A stretch of DNA of 64,000 bases from Omphiscola glabra (Eukaryota; Mollusca; Gastropoda; Lymnaeidae), in NCBI GenBank assembly GCA_964017045.1, contig OZ024806.1, forward strand, positions 20,294,422-20,358,421, in the 5' to 3' direction. A program made the position numbers and the translations under genes. The notes beneath the pieces are model-generated. The model had not been told where the DNA came from and did not search any database. It was given only the letters and a program-made list of their open reading frames with translations. The first letter of the stretch is position 1; each line of letters starts with the position of its first letter. Positions 12,442 to 26,600 of the stretch are shown in pieces.

Positions 12442-12841
12442 GTGAGTGTAAACCTTTTTTAAAAAGTATATATATTTTCATAAAGGTATCGATATTTTCA
12501 TAAAGGTATCGATATTTTCTTTCCCCTTTAAATTTCCGACTATGAGTTTTGGCATCGCACTGTCAAAAGTAAAATAATCACCAATCTTAAATTAGCTCTA
12601 TTATTTAAACAATAATTCCTTTTTTTTTTAAATTTTAATGGAAAAAAAAATAATCCCTCAAGAATATATTTTAAAAACATCTCAATATAATACTGACATT
12701 TAGTATCTATATCTTAAATAATCAGTCATTTTATTGTAATGAGACTGCCAGGGCTTGATCACTTGCAACAGTTAGCACAAAACTTGGACGGTTTTTTTGG
12801 TCAAATAGTTACGATAATAGCTTAAATTTGTATCGGTTTTA

Positions 12842-12980
12842 CAGACCTGTTTACTCTTACTATTTTGGCGTACGTATACATTATATATACTGAGTTTGTT
12901 TTTTTACTATTAAGATAATGTATTGAACGATTTTGTGATAAAATTGTACGATTTTAAGATTTTGAGGGTAAACAGGTCTG
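12842..12980. mobile_element. TA-flanked MITE, copy 2 (in intron 1)
   Basis: Inverted ends CAGACCTGTTTACTC and GGTAAACAGGTCTG. The interior matches copies 1 and 3 in inverse orientation (TTTTGGCGTA, ATATATAC, ACTATTAAGATAATG). Confidence 0.75.
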
Positions 12981-13168
12981 CTTTTATTTTGGTTCTTACA
13001 TTCATTTGCAATGTAGTCTTTTTAAAAAGTCCATTTTTAAGTAGCTTGGTACTTGCTTGTATAATTACATAAATCTCAGCTTCTATTTCCAAACCAAACA
13101 GTTTGTTACATGATCGATGATTTAAAACAAACACTGTTTTACCCATTTCAGATATTTTTAAAAAAAAA

Positions 13169-13240
13169 ATGGTTGCTAAACTGACCTTCGCCCTTGGCCT
13201 TGCACTTCTAGTAGTGATCTGCACTGTCAATGCAGCACCG
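13169..13240 (+). CDS. Exon 2: start codon and signal peptide
   Basis: The acceptor is CATTTCAG at 13151, then 17 bases of AT-rich leader, then ATG. The 24 codons give MVAKLTFALGLALLVVICTV followed by NAAP, an N-terminal Lys, a hydrophobic core and a V-N-A cleavage site after residue 22. Donor CCG|GTAAGT. Ends exactly on a codon boundary. Confidence 0.9.
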
Positions 13241-16200
13241 GTAAGTACTATTGGGTGTGGACAGTAGGGGAAATCGGAAACTCGGGGCTTATTCATACAG
13301 CAATTAAACAGAACTTTTTAACCTATATTTAGGATACTATCATTTGAAATATTTTTATAAAAAAACATTTACAAAGCCATTATATTAAAAAAAAGATATT
13401 GCTTAAACTGTAGTAACTAATATCAAGCTTACTTTTCACCTATTTTTTTTCTACACATTTATGCGTCAATATTACAAATTAAATCTATAGTTGGGTTAAG
13501 ATAGTTGCCAGTTATCAGCCAACATATTCTGGTCTGTAGTTGGGTTAAGATAGTTGCCAGTTATCAGCCAACAGATTCTGGTCTGTAGTTGGGTTAAGAT
13601 AGTTGCCAGTTATCAGCCAACAGATTCTGGTCTGTAGTTGGGTTAAGATAGTTGCCAGTTATCAGCCAACAGATTCTGGTCTGTAGTTGGGTTAAGATAG
13701 ATGCCAGTTATCAGCCAACATATTCTGGTCTGTAGTTGGGTTAAGATAGATGCCAGTTATCAACCAACAGATTCTGATCTGTAGTTGGGTTAAGATAGTT
13801 GCCAGTTATCAGCCAACATATTCTGGTCTGTAGTTGGGTTAAGATAGTTGCCAGTTATCAGTCAACAGATTCTGGTCTGTAGTTGGGTTAAGATAGTTGC
13901 CAGTTATCAGCCAACAGATTCTGGTCTGTAGTTGGGTTAAGATAGATGCCAGTTATCAGCCAACATATTCTGGTCTGTAGTTGGGTTTCAGCCAACATAT
14001 TCTGGTCTGTAGTTGGGTTAAGATAGATGCCAGTTATCAACCAATCGTTTTAATCGTTTGTGTTTTCAATTTCTGTTTTGATTATAAATTATTTTATAAT
14101 TTTTTTTTAGAAACAAGGCGAAAGAGGACCACCAAACGAAGTTAGTAAAAAAATATTTATTATCTGTTTGAGTTATGATAATTATTAAATAGTATCATTT
14201 TGAAATCTAGGATAATATATATATTTAATTAAAGCTATTTTTGGCTTTTTTTATATTTTTTTAAAGCCCATTCGATTAGATTGTTAAAATGAAACACCAG
14301 ACGGTTCTGTCCTATAACTTATATTTCTTATTTCGTTCCAGGGATTACCCAGACCAAGTGTGAGTATTGAAACAAACGGATCTGTGATTTGTAACATTAG
14401 AAATTTAAGGCTGCGATATCAACATACAAAAATGAAGCTAACGTTTTTTTTAATGATTTTTTTAAAAAAATATTTATTAATTAGTAAAATGTTATTGAAA
14501 AATAATTAATAAATTATATAATCAAAAAAACAAAATTATCAGTTTTTAAATCCTCATCAATAATCATCTCTCCCCTTGCCTTACAGGGCTCACCCCCACC
14601 CAGGGATGAGGATAAAGATGCAGTGAGTATTCCATTGAAGGGTCGATTAGCCGGTTTGTTGAAAACCATACGCCATCTAGTGGCATTCCCGGCATAGGAC
14701 ATTGAGGGTCAGAGGTCACCCCCTAGATAGACGGTTCTCAACCTGTTGGTCGTGACCCCTTTCCCGGGGGTCGCCTGAGAATATCGAAAAAACACATATA
14801 CTCTACAGTTATGAAGTAGCAAAAAAAATTAATTTTATGTGTGGTGGGCGCCACAGCATGAGGAACTGTATTTAAGGGTCACTGCATTAGGAATTTTGAG
14901 ATCTACTGCCCTAGACGCTTCTGAAATGATTACATTTTTAGCTTAGTTCTATAAATAACCAACACTCTGTTGGAAAAAACCCTACGGGCGCCCATGACGC
15001 CATAGTTAGAAGGAAAATTGTATATGAAGATGTAGTCATAATATTTTTATGAATTATTGTAATTTTGTGGTAACAAAAAAAACTATTCATCATGTGAATG
15101 AACGCGAGTGGCAAGATACTTAACGGATTTTCTTTCATTAAAATTTTGCGTTATTCCAGTTGTTTGGGGGGAAAAAGAGGGGGGGGGGGGGTAATTGTTT
15201 TTTGTGTTTTTTTTTTTTTGTTATTTGAAGGTTTTTTGGTAAGAAATCAGTTTCAGAAATGTTTAGTTTCAGAAATGTTTAGTTTCAGAAATGTTTAGTT
15301 TCATAAATGTTTAGTTTAAACTATTAAATTTGATTGGATTAAATCTATGTTATCCGTGTTATTTTGACTGACAATTTGTTTGTTTCTTTTCTTTTGTTTC
15401 AGTCCCGTTCACCAAGGCCAGACGATGACGCAGTAAGTAAACCTAAAATAACGTAATAATTTTGAAATAGAAGAAAGTGGACGTTTAGGCGCTACACAAT
15501 TTCCTATAATATGCAATGATTTTTATAGTTCCAGAATTAACACGCATGCACATATAAAACACACACACACACATAAAAAAACAACAAAAGACACATACAA
15601 ACACACACATGCACACAGATAAATTAGAATTAAAAAAAAAAAAAAAACATATATTAGAAATCGCAATAGAGTGTTGATTTGCTATGATCGTGCGTGGTGA
15701 CATGAGATGAAGAAAGATACAATGGATTGATGGACGTAGAGAAACTATAACTGTTCTCTATAGTGTTGTTTATCTTTCCAGAGCCGATCTGACAGGCCAA
15801 CTGGACAGCCAAGAGAGGTGGGTTCGATTCATGTGATTTACTGATCAGTTTCGTTGCTGTTGTTTTTTTCACATTTACAGATCTTCACTGATACTGTCAC
15901 AACATGACACACTGTCACAACATGACACACTTTCACAACACGTCACTTGTTCTTCGACAACTTTTCACGTATACTGTCACAACAACATATCGCTTACACT
16001 GTCAAACGAGATCACTTACTCTGTCACTCGTCAAAACGCCACCTATACTGTCACAACGTGTCATGTATACTTTCGAATAATGTCACCTTATTCTGTCAAA
16101 ACATATCATTTTTCCTGACATAGCATGTCACTCAAATGGCCACAAACCAGGCTTTTACCCTATAACATGTCATATTAAAACAAAATAAGCCAATTATCAG

Positions 16201-19200
16201 AGACGGAGCTAGACGCTAAACATAGGGGGCACGGGGGCAATTAACTTCATTACAACACAACCTGTCTAGAGACATTTTATTTCAGACGTAAGCGCCTAGG
16301 TCAACGTCTAGGTCAGCGTCTAGGTCAACGTCTAGGTCAAAATCTAGGTCAGCGTCTAGGTCAACGTCTAGGTTAACGTCTAGGTCAGCATCTACGCCAG
16401 CGTCTAGGTCAGCGTCTAGGTCAACGTCTAGGTCAACGTCTAGGTCAACGTCTAGGTCAGCGTCTAGGTCAACGTCTAGGTCAGCGTCTAGGTCAACGTC
16501 TAGGTCAGCGTCTAGGTCAGCGTCTAGGTCAGCGTCTAGGTCAGCGTCTAGGTCAGCGTCTAGGTCAGCGTCTAGGTCAGCGTCTAGGTCAACGTTTGGT
16601 CAGCGTCTAGGGCAGTGTCTAGGGCAGTGTCTAGGGCAGTGTTTCCGAAACGTGTTCGCCCATCTACCAACACCTCCCCCCCCCCCACGGACTAGATAAT
16701 AAAAGTTAACGACCCCTATCGAGATTTAAAGTAGGCAACTTAATAGGAAGGTGTCCGCCCTCCCATCTTAAAATGATGGAATTTCTATTTCCTTATATAT
16801 TAATTTCTATTTCACTAACTGTCAATTTCTATTTCACTAACTGTCAATTTCTATTTCACTAACTGTCAATTTCTATTTCACTAACTGTCAATTTCTATTT
16901 CACTACCTGTCAATTTCTTTTTCACTAAATGTTAATTTCTCTTTCACTACCTGTTTCAAAATCATACAATAATAAAACGTGTTTTTATTGCAGTCAAAAT
17001 TGTTAACTTTAATCAAGTGTCGTGTCTGACTCCTTGCCCTTATTGTTTTTGTTTTTTTGTGTGCAAAGACAATTAATTTTTCTGATTATGAATGTCCCTC
17101 CCCTCCCACACCCCCAATAATCTTCTAATTACACGCACCCCTAAGTGGCGCACACTTTAAGTTGATAAACACTGGATTTTTTTTTGTGTTTATACTTCAG
17201 GGCCATAAAGCTAACGAACAATAATCTCCTTTCTGTTTCAGACACGACCAACTGGCGCACCTGCCAACGCATCTGGCAACGTAAGTAGTTCATCAATTAT
17301 ACACAGGCTGAATTTTTTTTTTCTTGCTGAAGTTTAAAATCTGACGAAGAATTATTTTTTTAAAAGAAATTTTCCATCAGTACCAGCCACTATATGTTTG
17401 TTTCGTTTCTCTGCAGATTCTCGGCTAGTCTTTTCGTACACTTCCCACCCCCCACCAATCCACTTTTCTCCCTTTTTTATCATTGCATTAAAATTGTTTT
17501 CTTATATCTAACAGAGACCAGAGGGAAAAGGCTCCAAAAATGACGTAAGTTATTCAGACATATAAAACATAATCTTTGTCAACGTGAAACATATTCTTTA
17601 TCACACGAAACATACTCTCTGTCAACGTGAAACATATTCTTTATCATACGAAACATAATCTCTGTCAACGTGAAACATATTCTTTATCACATGAAACATA
17701 ATCTCTGTCAACGTGAAACATATTCTTTATCTAATGAAACATAATCTTTGTCAACGTGAAACAAATTCTTTATCACACAAAACATAATCTTTGTCAACGT
17801 GAAACATATTCTTTATCACACAAAACATACTCTCTGTCAACGTGAAACATATTCTTTATCACATGAAACATAATCACTGTCAACGTGAAACATATTCTTT
17901 ATCTAATGAAACATAATCTTTGTCAACGTGAAACAAATTCTTTATCACACAAAACATAATCTTTGTCAACGTGAAACATATTCTTTATCCCACGAAAGAT
18001 AAATTTTTTCAACGTGAGACATATTCTTTATCACACGAAACATAATCTCTGTCAACGTGAAACATATCCTTTATCACATGAAACATAATCACTGTCAACG
18101 TGAAACATATTCTTTATCTAATGAAACATAATCTTTGTCAACGTGAAACAAATTCTTTATCCCACGAAACATAAATTTTTTCAACGTGAAACATATTCTT
18201 TATCACATGATGTATAATCTTACGGAAAACTTGTAGTTGTTAACATTTCACTGCGATTGTTAAAAGAAATCTTACCACGTGATCCTTACTCGGTTAAATA
18301 TATAAGAAGAATGCTGTTTATTCAAGTATCAAAAACATTCGTATTCTTACCTGTTTATTAAGCATATTTTAAATTCAAAAAGAAGATTCTTTTTTAAAAT
18401 GAGTAATTATGTTGCGTTTCCGTTTTTTTGTTAAAATTAATGTCGAAATTAATAGAATTGTTGTTTTTTTTTTTTGTGGCTGAAATCCTGTATGATTGTG
18501 TTTTTACTTATTCCAGAAGCCACAGCGCGGTTAGTCCACACGACCTTCATCTGGTGAGTACCAAACGTGATCCTGGTTTCAAGTGTATATATCAGGATTG
18601 TAACTTAACGGGATCAATATGTGATGTCTTTCAATGAAAGCTGGAGACGAACTAAAAATAAAAAGAGCTTACACTGCAAAGGGCATAGGACATTTTTGGC
18701 CAGGACTTGTGGTACAAGTCCTTAAATACATAATAAGCTCTAGGGATGATAAATTATCTAAGAGGCTGTTTTGGGGCCAAGTTGAGCTCTCTTCTGAAAT
18801 ACACAAATCGATAGATATATTAGGCCCTCATCCTAATACCCGACACCAATCGTATGTAATAATTAATTTCACAATCGGTCCGTAACACAACCAACAAATT
18901 ATAACATGCAACGAATGACTTTTATATTTCTTTTCCTTTGTTTTTTTTTTCCCCAGATGGAATTGAGACAATCTGTTATTTCTCAGTCATCCAGGACTGT
19001 GAACATGTTACATCTATAAAGAATTGTATTAAATGACAATTTAGAATGACAATATTTGTTTTGAGTTTCGTAAGTTAACCATATGTCACAATGTGACAGT
19101 GCCTGAAATGAAATTGTTTTTTTTTTAAAGTTTAAAATAAAATAAAATTGAAAATTCATTTGTTTTGAACGAATTTTTTCATTTAGTGTGTTGTATCGTA

Positions 19201-20585
19201 GCGTAGTGTATTTGTTTGCCATATTTTTGGTGAACTTTTGACACCAGGGAAATGTGAAAGTCATCATTGTCTGAAGTGGTTCAAACAACAGTCCACTATC
19301 AGTCCTTTGAACTGGTTGGACACTCGGTCCTTGCAAGCAAGTCCGCGTACTCGGTGGATGAAGCGCTAGCACTAACTTTATCAGTGCTATGAAACTACGA
19401 TACCGATACCAAACAGATTACATGTGACATATGTCAAAGAACATTCAATAGCCCATTACATGTAACACAGGTACAGAACATTCAATAGCCGATTACATGT
19501 AACATTGGGTACAGAACATTCAATAGCCGATTACATGTAACATGGTTACAGAACATTCAATAGCCCATTACATGTAACACAGGTACAGAACATTCAATAG
19601 CCCATTACATGTAACACGGGTACAGAACATTCAATAGCCCATTACATGTAACACAGGTACAGAACATTCAATAGCCCATTACATGTAACACAGGTACAGA
19701 ACATTCAATAGCCCATTACATGTAACACGGGTACAGAACATTCAATAGCCCATTACATGTAACACGGGTACAGAACATTCAATAGCCCATTACATGTAAC
19801 ACAGGTACAGAACATTCAATATCTCATGACAGTGGCGTAGCAAAGGGGTGCGGGGGTGCGCACCGCACCGGCCAGACACCATCCCAATGGGTGACACCAA
19901 ATTTAAAATATGCATATTTACAGAACACAAACTGCTCGGTCCAAACGAATTTCATTATAGGGAAACCGGTCACACTTACATATTTCACACATACAAGTCC
20001 AAATGCGTGCTTTATTTAGAATTCAAGGATGATGCGTTAAAAATTGGGTGACTCTATAAATAGGTCAGATTAACACCATTTTTATCACGATGTAACGCCA
20101 ATTTAAGTGTTGGTAGCGTTCGCGATAGTAAGCTGAATATATAATGTCTGAAAAAAAAAGCTTTCCGTTGATATCAAAAACTATATAGTCAGGCGATTAT
20201 AAGTAGCCTACCTGAATCGAATCGCTAAAAAATAGAAACATTTTAAAAATGACTTTTTAATAATTTATAGGGTTTACAATATAATATTTTGCATACTTTT
20301 CTTATTTCTTAAAAAATAAAATTTAAATCTTTAAAAAGGATTTTTGAAAGCAAATATATATAAATATACCAGAAATACTCAAAAATTAGTATAAACGTCG
20401 CTTGATCACTAGAACTGTCCCTTAATATTTGAGGACGATTGTCATACAGCACAATGAATTTTACATACTGTCTGCAATGTCACTCGGTCAGGGCCTGGGG
20501 AGCTTGATCCTGGGGCACGGGTCTGGGGAGTCACTCACTAGGGGACTCTCTTTCTCTCATCTCTTCCTCTCTCTCTCTCTCTTTG

Positions 20586-20620
<35 letters not shown>

Positions 20621-23600
20621 GGAGGAGAAAGTACATGAAGAGATATAGGTGACACCACCATAGCTACGCCACTGCCCCATAATATAATCTTACATTTAAT
20701 TATACAATATTTTAAATCTATTTCACCAGTAAAATTGAAAGCCAAATGGAACCAACTGGAGTCATTACATTTTTTTTTAAAATCGTAACTTCCTTAATTA
20801 CGTCACCATTTCCCTTCACAGATTTCAATATATACAGGTGTTTAGAAATAATTTTTCTGCCATCCTTGGCTAAACAGTCTTCCTACAAATGAAGTATTTT
20901 GCTCCTATTTAAAATTCAGCTAATGAAAACAAAACCATTGGGGATTATCTGGCCATGACTGATTGCTCTTTATTCTTCCTAAAACAGAAATATTTTGTTC
21001 CTATTTAAAAGTCAGCAAATGAAAACAAAACCATTGGGGATTATCTGACCATGGCTGATTGCTCTTTCCAAATTTCACCACCCACATTTACAGAAATGAT
21101 TGCGGCAATTTTTTTTTTTATTTTTTTTTTTTTTAAAAAAAAATATTTCACACAAATTTCCTGATACGAATGAAAAGTACGTCAGAAAAGGTTGACACTC
21201 GCAGCACAAAGTAATCGTTCCTCAATGTTTTCGTCTAGCAAATAAAAGAAATAAGACCAACTCCAATATTGCTTACCATTTAAATGCACCTTAGCACGCC
21301 TGTTGTGGCGGTGGTTATCAGACATTAGACATGGCTGTACTTTAATTGTAGGTTAGCAGAAAAAATTGGGGGATTCTATAACAAAGAACAGGGCGCCATG
21401 ATGTCCCCGAGGTGATGGATGTCACGTGTGCAAACAAAGTCTTGTAGAAGAGTCTAGTGTTTTTCAGGGACGTCAAGTAAATATCTATTCAAATAAAAAA
21501 TATAAAAAATGTAAAAATAATTTTTTTAGTGAAAGAAAGGCAACGATAACGAATTACTTAAAACAATGTCTTTCAATCTTATGTTACATTGTTATTTAAA
21601 CAGCGCTGGTATTAAACCCGTCTCATGCTACAGTGTTTCAGGCAACTCATGCTAAGGTGATATTTAAGCCAACAAAGGCTACGTAGGTAGTTAAGCCAAA
21701 TAATGCTACACTGGTATTTAAACCAACTATTGCTAGCGTGGTATTTAAGCCAACTAATGCTATGGTGGTATGTAAGACAAATCAAGCTAAAGTGATATTT
21801 AAGCCAACTAATGCTATGGTGGTATGTAAGACAAATCAAGCTGAAGTGATATTTAAGCCAACTAATGCTATGGTGGTATGTAAGACAAATCAAGCTAAAG
21901 TGATATTTAAACTTCCTAATTCTAGAGTGGTATTTAAGCCATTTAATGCTACAAGGGTATTTAAGTCAGTAATGCTATAGTGGTATTTAAACCATCTGAA
22001 GATATATATATATAATTAAATGTGAAAGGATTTTGATCAATATAAAATCACCTTTTATACGCGTCATTTCTTCGCACGCATCTGACCTGATTTTCTCGAC
22101 CCGCTTGTGCTGTCACGTGATCTAACACAAACATTTGCAACAACTGTCTAGCCATAAAGCATTCAACAATTTACCAAACTTTACCAAGAAGAAGACCCCA
22201 AAAAACTGAGCCAAACATTTTTGTTTCTTATCACACACAACAAAACCACATAGATCCTATGTTAATGGGCACATAATGATGGGGTCTGATGTGGATATAA
22301 TTCTTCTCACCATAACATCTTTTTTATTTATTTTTAAATCCATTGTTGAGGGCAAAGTTGACTAAGATGAAAATTACATGTTGAGACCACCATGTTATTT
22401 AGTTTCAGATACTTTCAGATCTTTATAAAAGCAATCATCTATGTTGATTCGGCGTAGAAGTCTTATGGTTTAACTTTGTGTAGACTGTTGTTGTTTCTGG
22501 ACCATTGCACTGTCTTTTGGCTCAAAAAAAAAGGTAAATTAAATACGTTTCATTGCTTTTTAAAATATTTGTACGTTATATAGATTAGATTTAAATATGA
22601 ACTGACATTGACTTATGAATGACCGACAGTTGACCAATTATTGATTGACAGTTAAAAATATACCTTACCTATAGTTCATCTATGCATGACGAAAAATTGA
22701 CTACAGCTTAATGGGATGTAGAGCTGACCTATATTTTACCAATGGTTCCAAAATATCTCCATAATACCAAAATGACATAGCTCGCTGTAAGTCACATTGC
22801 TAGTATATCTCCATAATACCAAATGACATAGCTGACTGTAAGTCACATTGCTAGTATATCTCCATAATACCAAATGACATAGCTGACTGTAAGTCACATT
22901 GCTAGTATATCTCCATAATACCAAATGACATAGCTGACTGTAAGTCACATTGCTAGTATATCTCCATAATACCAAATGACATAGCTGACTGTAAGTCACA
23001 TTGCTCGTATATCTCCATAATAAATAAAAGCTACCATTTTATGGCTCTCGTCCTTTAAGTGCTGTTAAGTTCAGCAGATTTTTTTTTGTAGCATGATTTG
23101 ATCCTATAGTTGCTTTTCACTGCTACTAATGTAAATAATTTTGCCGTGGTGCTTTGCATAGCTTCCATTTCTTACTCTCCTATTTCTTCCAGTCATAATT
23201 CTTCCTGTTCTATAATCTTCCTTCTCATTCCGTCATAATGACTCATTTGTTTAGCTAAAACAATAGAACTTTTTAAATGGTAGAAAATTTATCACTCGTT
23301 CTTCAGCAAATGTTCGGTATTTTTACTGGTCTGCGGGCGATGTACTTCGGAAGTGCTGTCATCTGGCGCGCTGCTGTCATATTGTGCTGTTCACAACTAA
23401 TGGTGAGTATTGCTGATGCCGTCTTGTGCTGTTTACAACTAGTGGGTGAGTATTGCTGATGACGGCTTGTGCTGTTCACAACTAGGGGGTGAGTATTGTT
23501 GATGATGGCTTGTGCTGTTCACAACTAGTGGGTGAGTATTGTTGATGACGGCTTGAGCTGTTCACAACTAGTGGGTGAGTATTGTTGATGACGGCTTGGG

Positions 23601-26600
23601 CTGTTCACAACTAGTGGGTGAGTACTGTTGATGACAGCTTGTGCCGTTCACAATTAATGGTGAGTACTGTTGATGACGGCTTGTGCTGTTCACAACTAAT
23701 GGTGAGTATTGTTGATGCCGTCTTGTGCTGTTCACATCTAGTGGGTGAGTACTGTTGATGACGGCTTGTGCTGTTCACAACTAGTGGGTAAGTGTTGCCA
23801 TATACGGCCAGCGAGATCATTTGGTCTGGCCCACCAGTGGTTTTGAAACTCCAATAAATACAGGTTGTTTTTTTTTCATACCAAACATAAATTTATATTT
23901 TAAGGGAATCATAATAGTAAAATAACTTTTGTAGAAAAACCAAGGACCCGCAAGACCGCCAGTTAAATTCGTGCCATGAAAATTACGTTACCACGAGAAT
24001 GCCGAAATGTGCGAGGATTCCATTGGCGGAGACAGCCCCGTCTTACTCCCCCCCCCCCCCCCCCCCGATCCGAAATTGTGGGGCGTGCGCGTTTCCCAAT
24101 AAACATTTTAAAGTTCATGATTAGTAAATTACACAAAATGTTTTGGCACATAGCACCCAAAATTGTTGTATTGCGTTTTTGTTAAGTAAACAATATTGAG
24201 CAATGCATTAGACATGGTACTGGAAATACCATTTGCGCAGTCAATATATATATGAATCCAATAGCTATCTATAGCTAACAGAACACATTATTTTAGATAT
24301 TTTTAGATTAACATATGTAACTCTTTAATTAGTTGCTAAATGCAAAAAAAAATAAATTGATCGTGAATTAACATTTCATTATAATAATTTGCGTAATATA
24401 TTAGTTCATATTTTATATGTAATGTTTGGGTAATATATAAGTGGAGGGGGTAAACATTCTTTGTACCTGGGACGCAGGTCCTGTTTTCTTTATGGCACTC
24501 GAAAGATGCTTTAAATATCCAAAAAGCTCTTGGCAGAAAAGAGGCACCCCACCCGTGCCCTAAAGAATGCCTAAACCATTGAAAGAAAAATAATACAAGA
24601 GGTTTTTTTTAAGATCAATAAAATTGATTAAAAATAAAAAATACTGATTAAAGATCAATAAAATATATAAACGATCAATAAAATAGATAAAAGATCAATA
24701 AAATCAATGAAATATCAATAAATCGATACATTATCACTAAATCGATATAAGAACAATAAAATACGTATTGAAGATAATCTTGCTCGTCTCTGCTCTCTAA
24801 TTAATTTGCAACCTTGTACACTCAGTCTCTCGTACTGCACCAATTTGACAACTCAACGATGGTTATAGTCATTGACTCTTTTATTTGTCTCTTTCTCTGA
24901 CTTCACTTCCTCTCTCTCTCTCTCTGTCTTACTCCACTCCGACTGACCCGGTAGAGTTCTGCCCGGCTGAGTTCTCTTAGTCCCATCCAACTGTCCCTTT
25001 TATACGCCCCGAGTCCATAGAGATTTCTTCCCAGGGCCCCAATCCCCTTCTTATGTAACACACCGCGTAATAGTTCATAAACCAACGCCGCCAACCCGTC
25101 GCGGGCAATCTGACACGATTGGCCCTTGTTTAGTCTGTACCGATCTGGGACTCCCCCACCACCCCTTACGGGTCGACTATTGGCTGGACACTCCACAGGT
25201 CGACTATTGTCTGGACATCTGGGCACTCCATGGGTCGACTATTGTCTGGACATCTGGGCACTCCATGGGTCGACTATTGTCTGGACATCTGGGCACTCCA
25301 TGGGTCGACTATTGTCTGGACATCTGAGCACTCCTGGGTCGACTATTGTCTGGACAACTGGGCACTCCATGGGTCGACTATTGTCTGGACATCGGGGCAC
25401 TCCATGGGTCGACTATTGTCTGGACATCGGGGCACTCCATGGGTCGACTATTGTCTGGACATCGGGGCACTCCATGGGTCGACTATTGTCTGGACATCGG
25501 GGCACTCCATGGGTCGACTATTGTCTGGACATCGGGGCACTCCATGGGTCGACTATTGTCTGGACATCTGGGCACTCCACAGGTCGACTATTGTCTGGAC
25601 ACTCCACAGTATTAATCATTAAGCTACATAAAAAATCATCAAAATCGATAAAAGAGCAATCAAATATATTTAAGATCGATAAAATCGATAAAATATCAAA
25701 TAGATAAAATATAAATAAATCTATAAATATCAATAAAATCGATGTAAGAACAATAAAATAAATATAAGATCAATAAATATGTATAAATCATAAAAATACA
25801 TATAAGATCAATAAAAAAAACTTAACATATCAATAAAAAAGAAATAAGATCAATAAAATAGATATAACAGCTGTAAAATAAATATATTTCACCTTCATTC
25901 GGAGACTCAGATTATAATTAATGTACGTATCAATGATTTTTTTTTTTTAAAAAACCTTTATCACAGGTACACGCAGGTGCAAGGGGTGATAAGGAATCGG
26001 GCGGTACAGCTTTCGGCAAGGTAAGATTTCAAGTATACATTTCACTATCCTGTGGAGTGGAGACCCAGACACTCCGCTGATACTCATTGTATTTGCTTTT
26101 TAGCTTTCCTTGTGCTGTGCATTGGAGAGACACGCGTTGATTGTGCACAGCAAGGGAACTTTTAAAAGGTATCTCACTTTAAAGGTAAGCGCCATTCAAA
26201 TAAATTTTAACAGTAAATGAAGTGCTCCGACTGTTCCGACTGCTCCGACTGAACTTAAGAGAGTTCAACTGAAGCAAGTTGAATTGCGTCAACTGTGAAT
26301 TGTATTCCGGTGGTACGGGAGGCTGTGCCGCGAGATGGGGGGAGGCTGTGCCGCGAGATGGGGGAGGCTGTGCCACGAGATGGGGGAGGCTGTGCCGCAA
26401 GATGGGGGGAGGCTGTGCCACGAGATTGGGGGAGGCTGTGCCATGAGATGGGGGAGGCTGTGCCGCGAGATGGGGGGAGGCTGTGCCACGAGATGGGGGG
26501 AGGCTGTGCCGCGAGATGGGGGGAGGCTGTGCCGCGAGATGGGGGGAGGCTGTGCCGCGAGATGGGGGGAGGCTGTGCCGCGAGATGGGGGAGGCTGTGC

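Noticed and set aside
18983..19372. 129-codon minus-strand frame
   Set aside because: It overlaps the alternative terminal exon and its polyadenylation signals on the other strand, with no motif or start context.
23277..23402. Hydrophobic frame ending at a GTGAGT that could be a signal exon for exons 11-35
   Set aside because: Its end lies in the 43-bp minisatellite, no acceptor or promoter was found upstream, and its charged and long N-terminus is unlike the two convincing signal exons.
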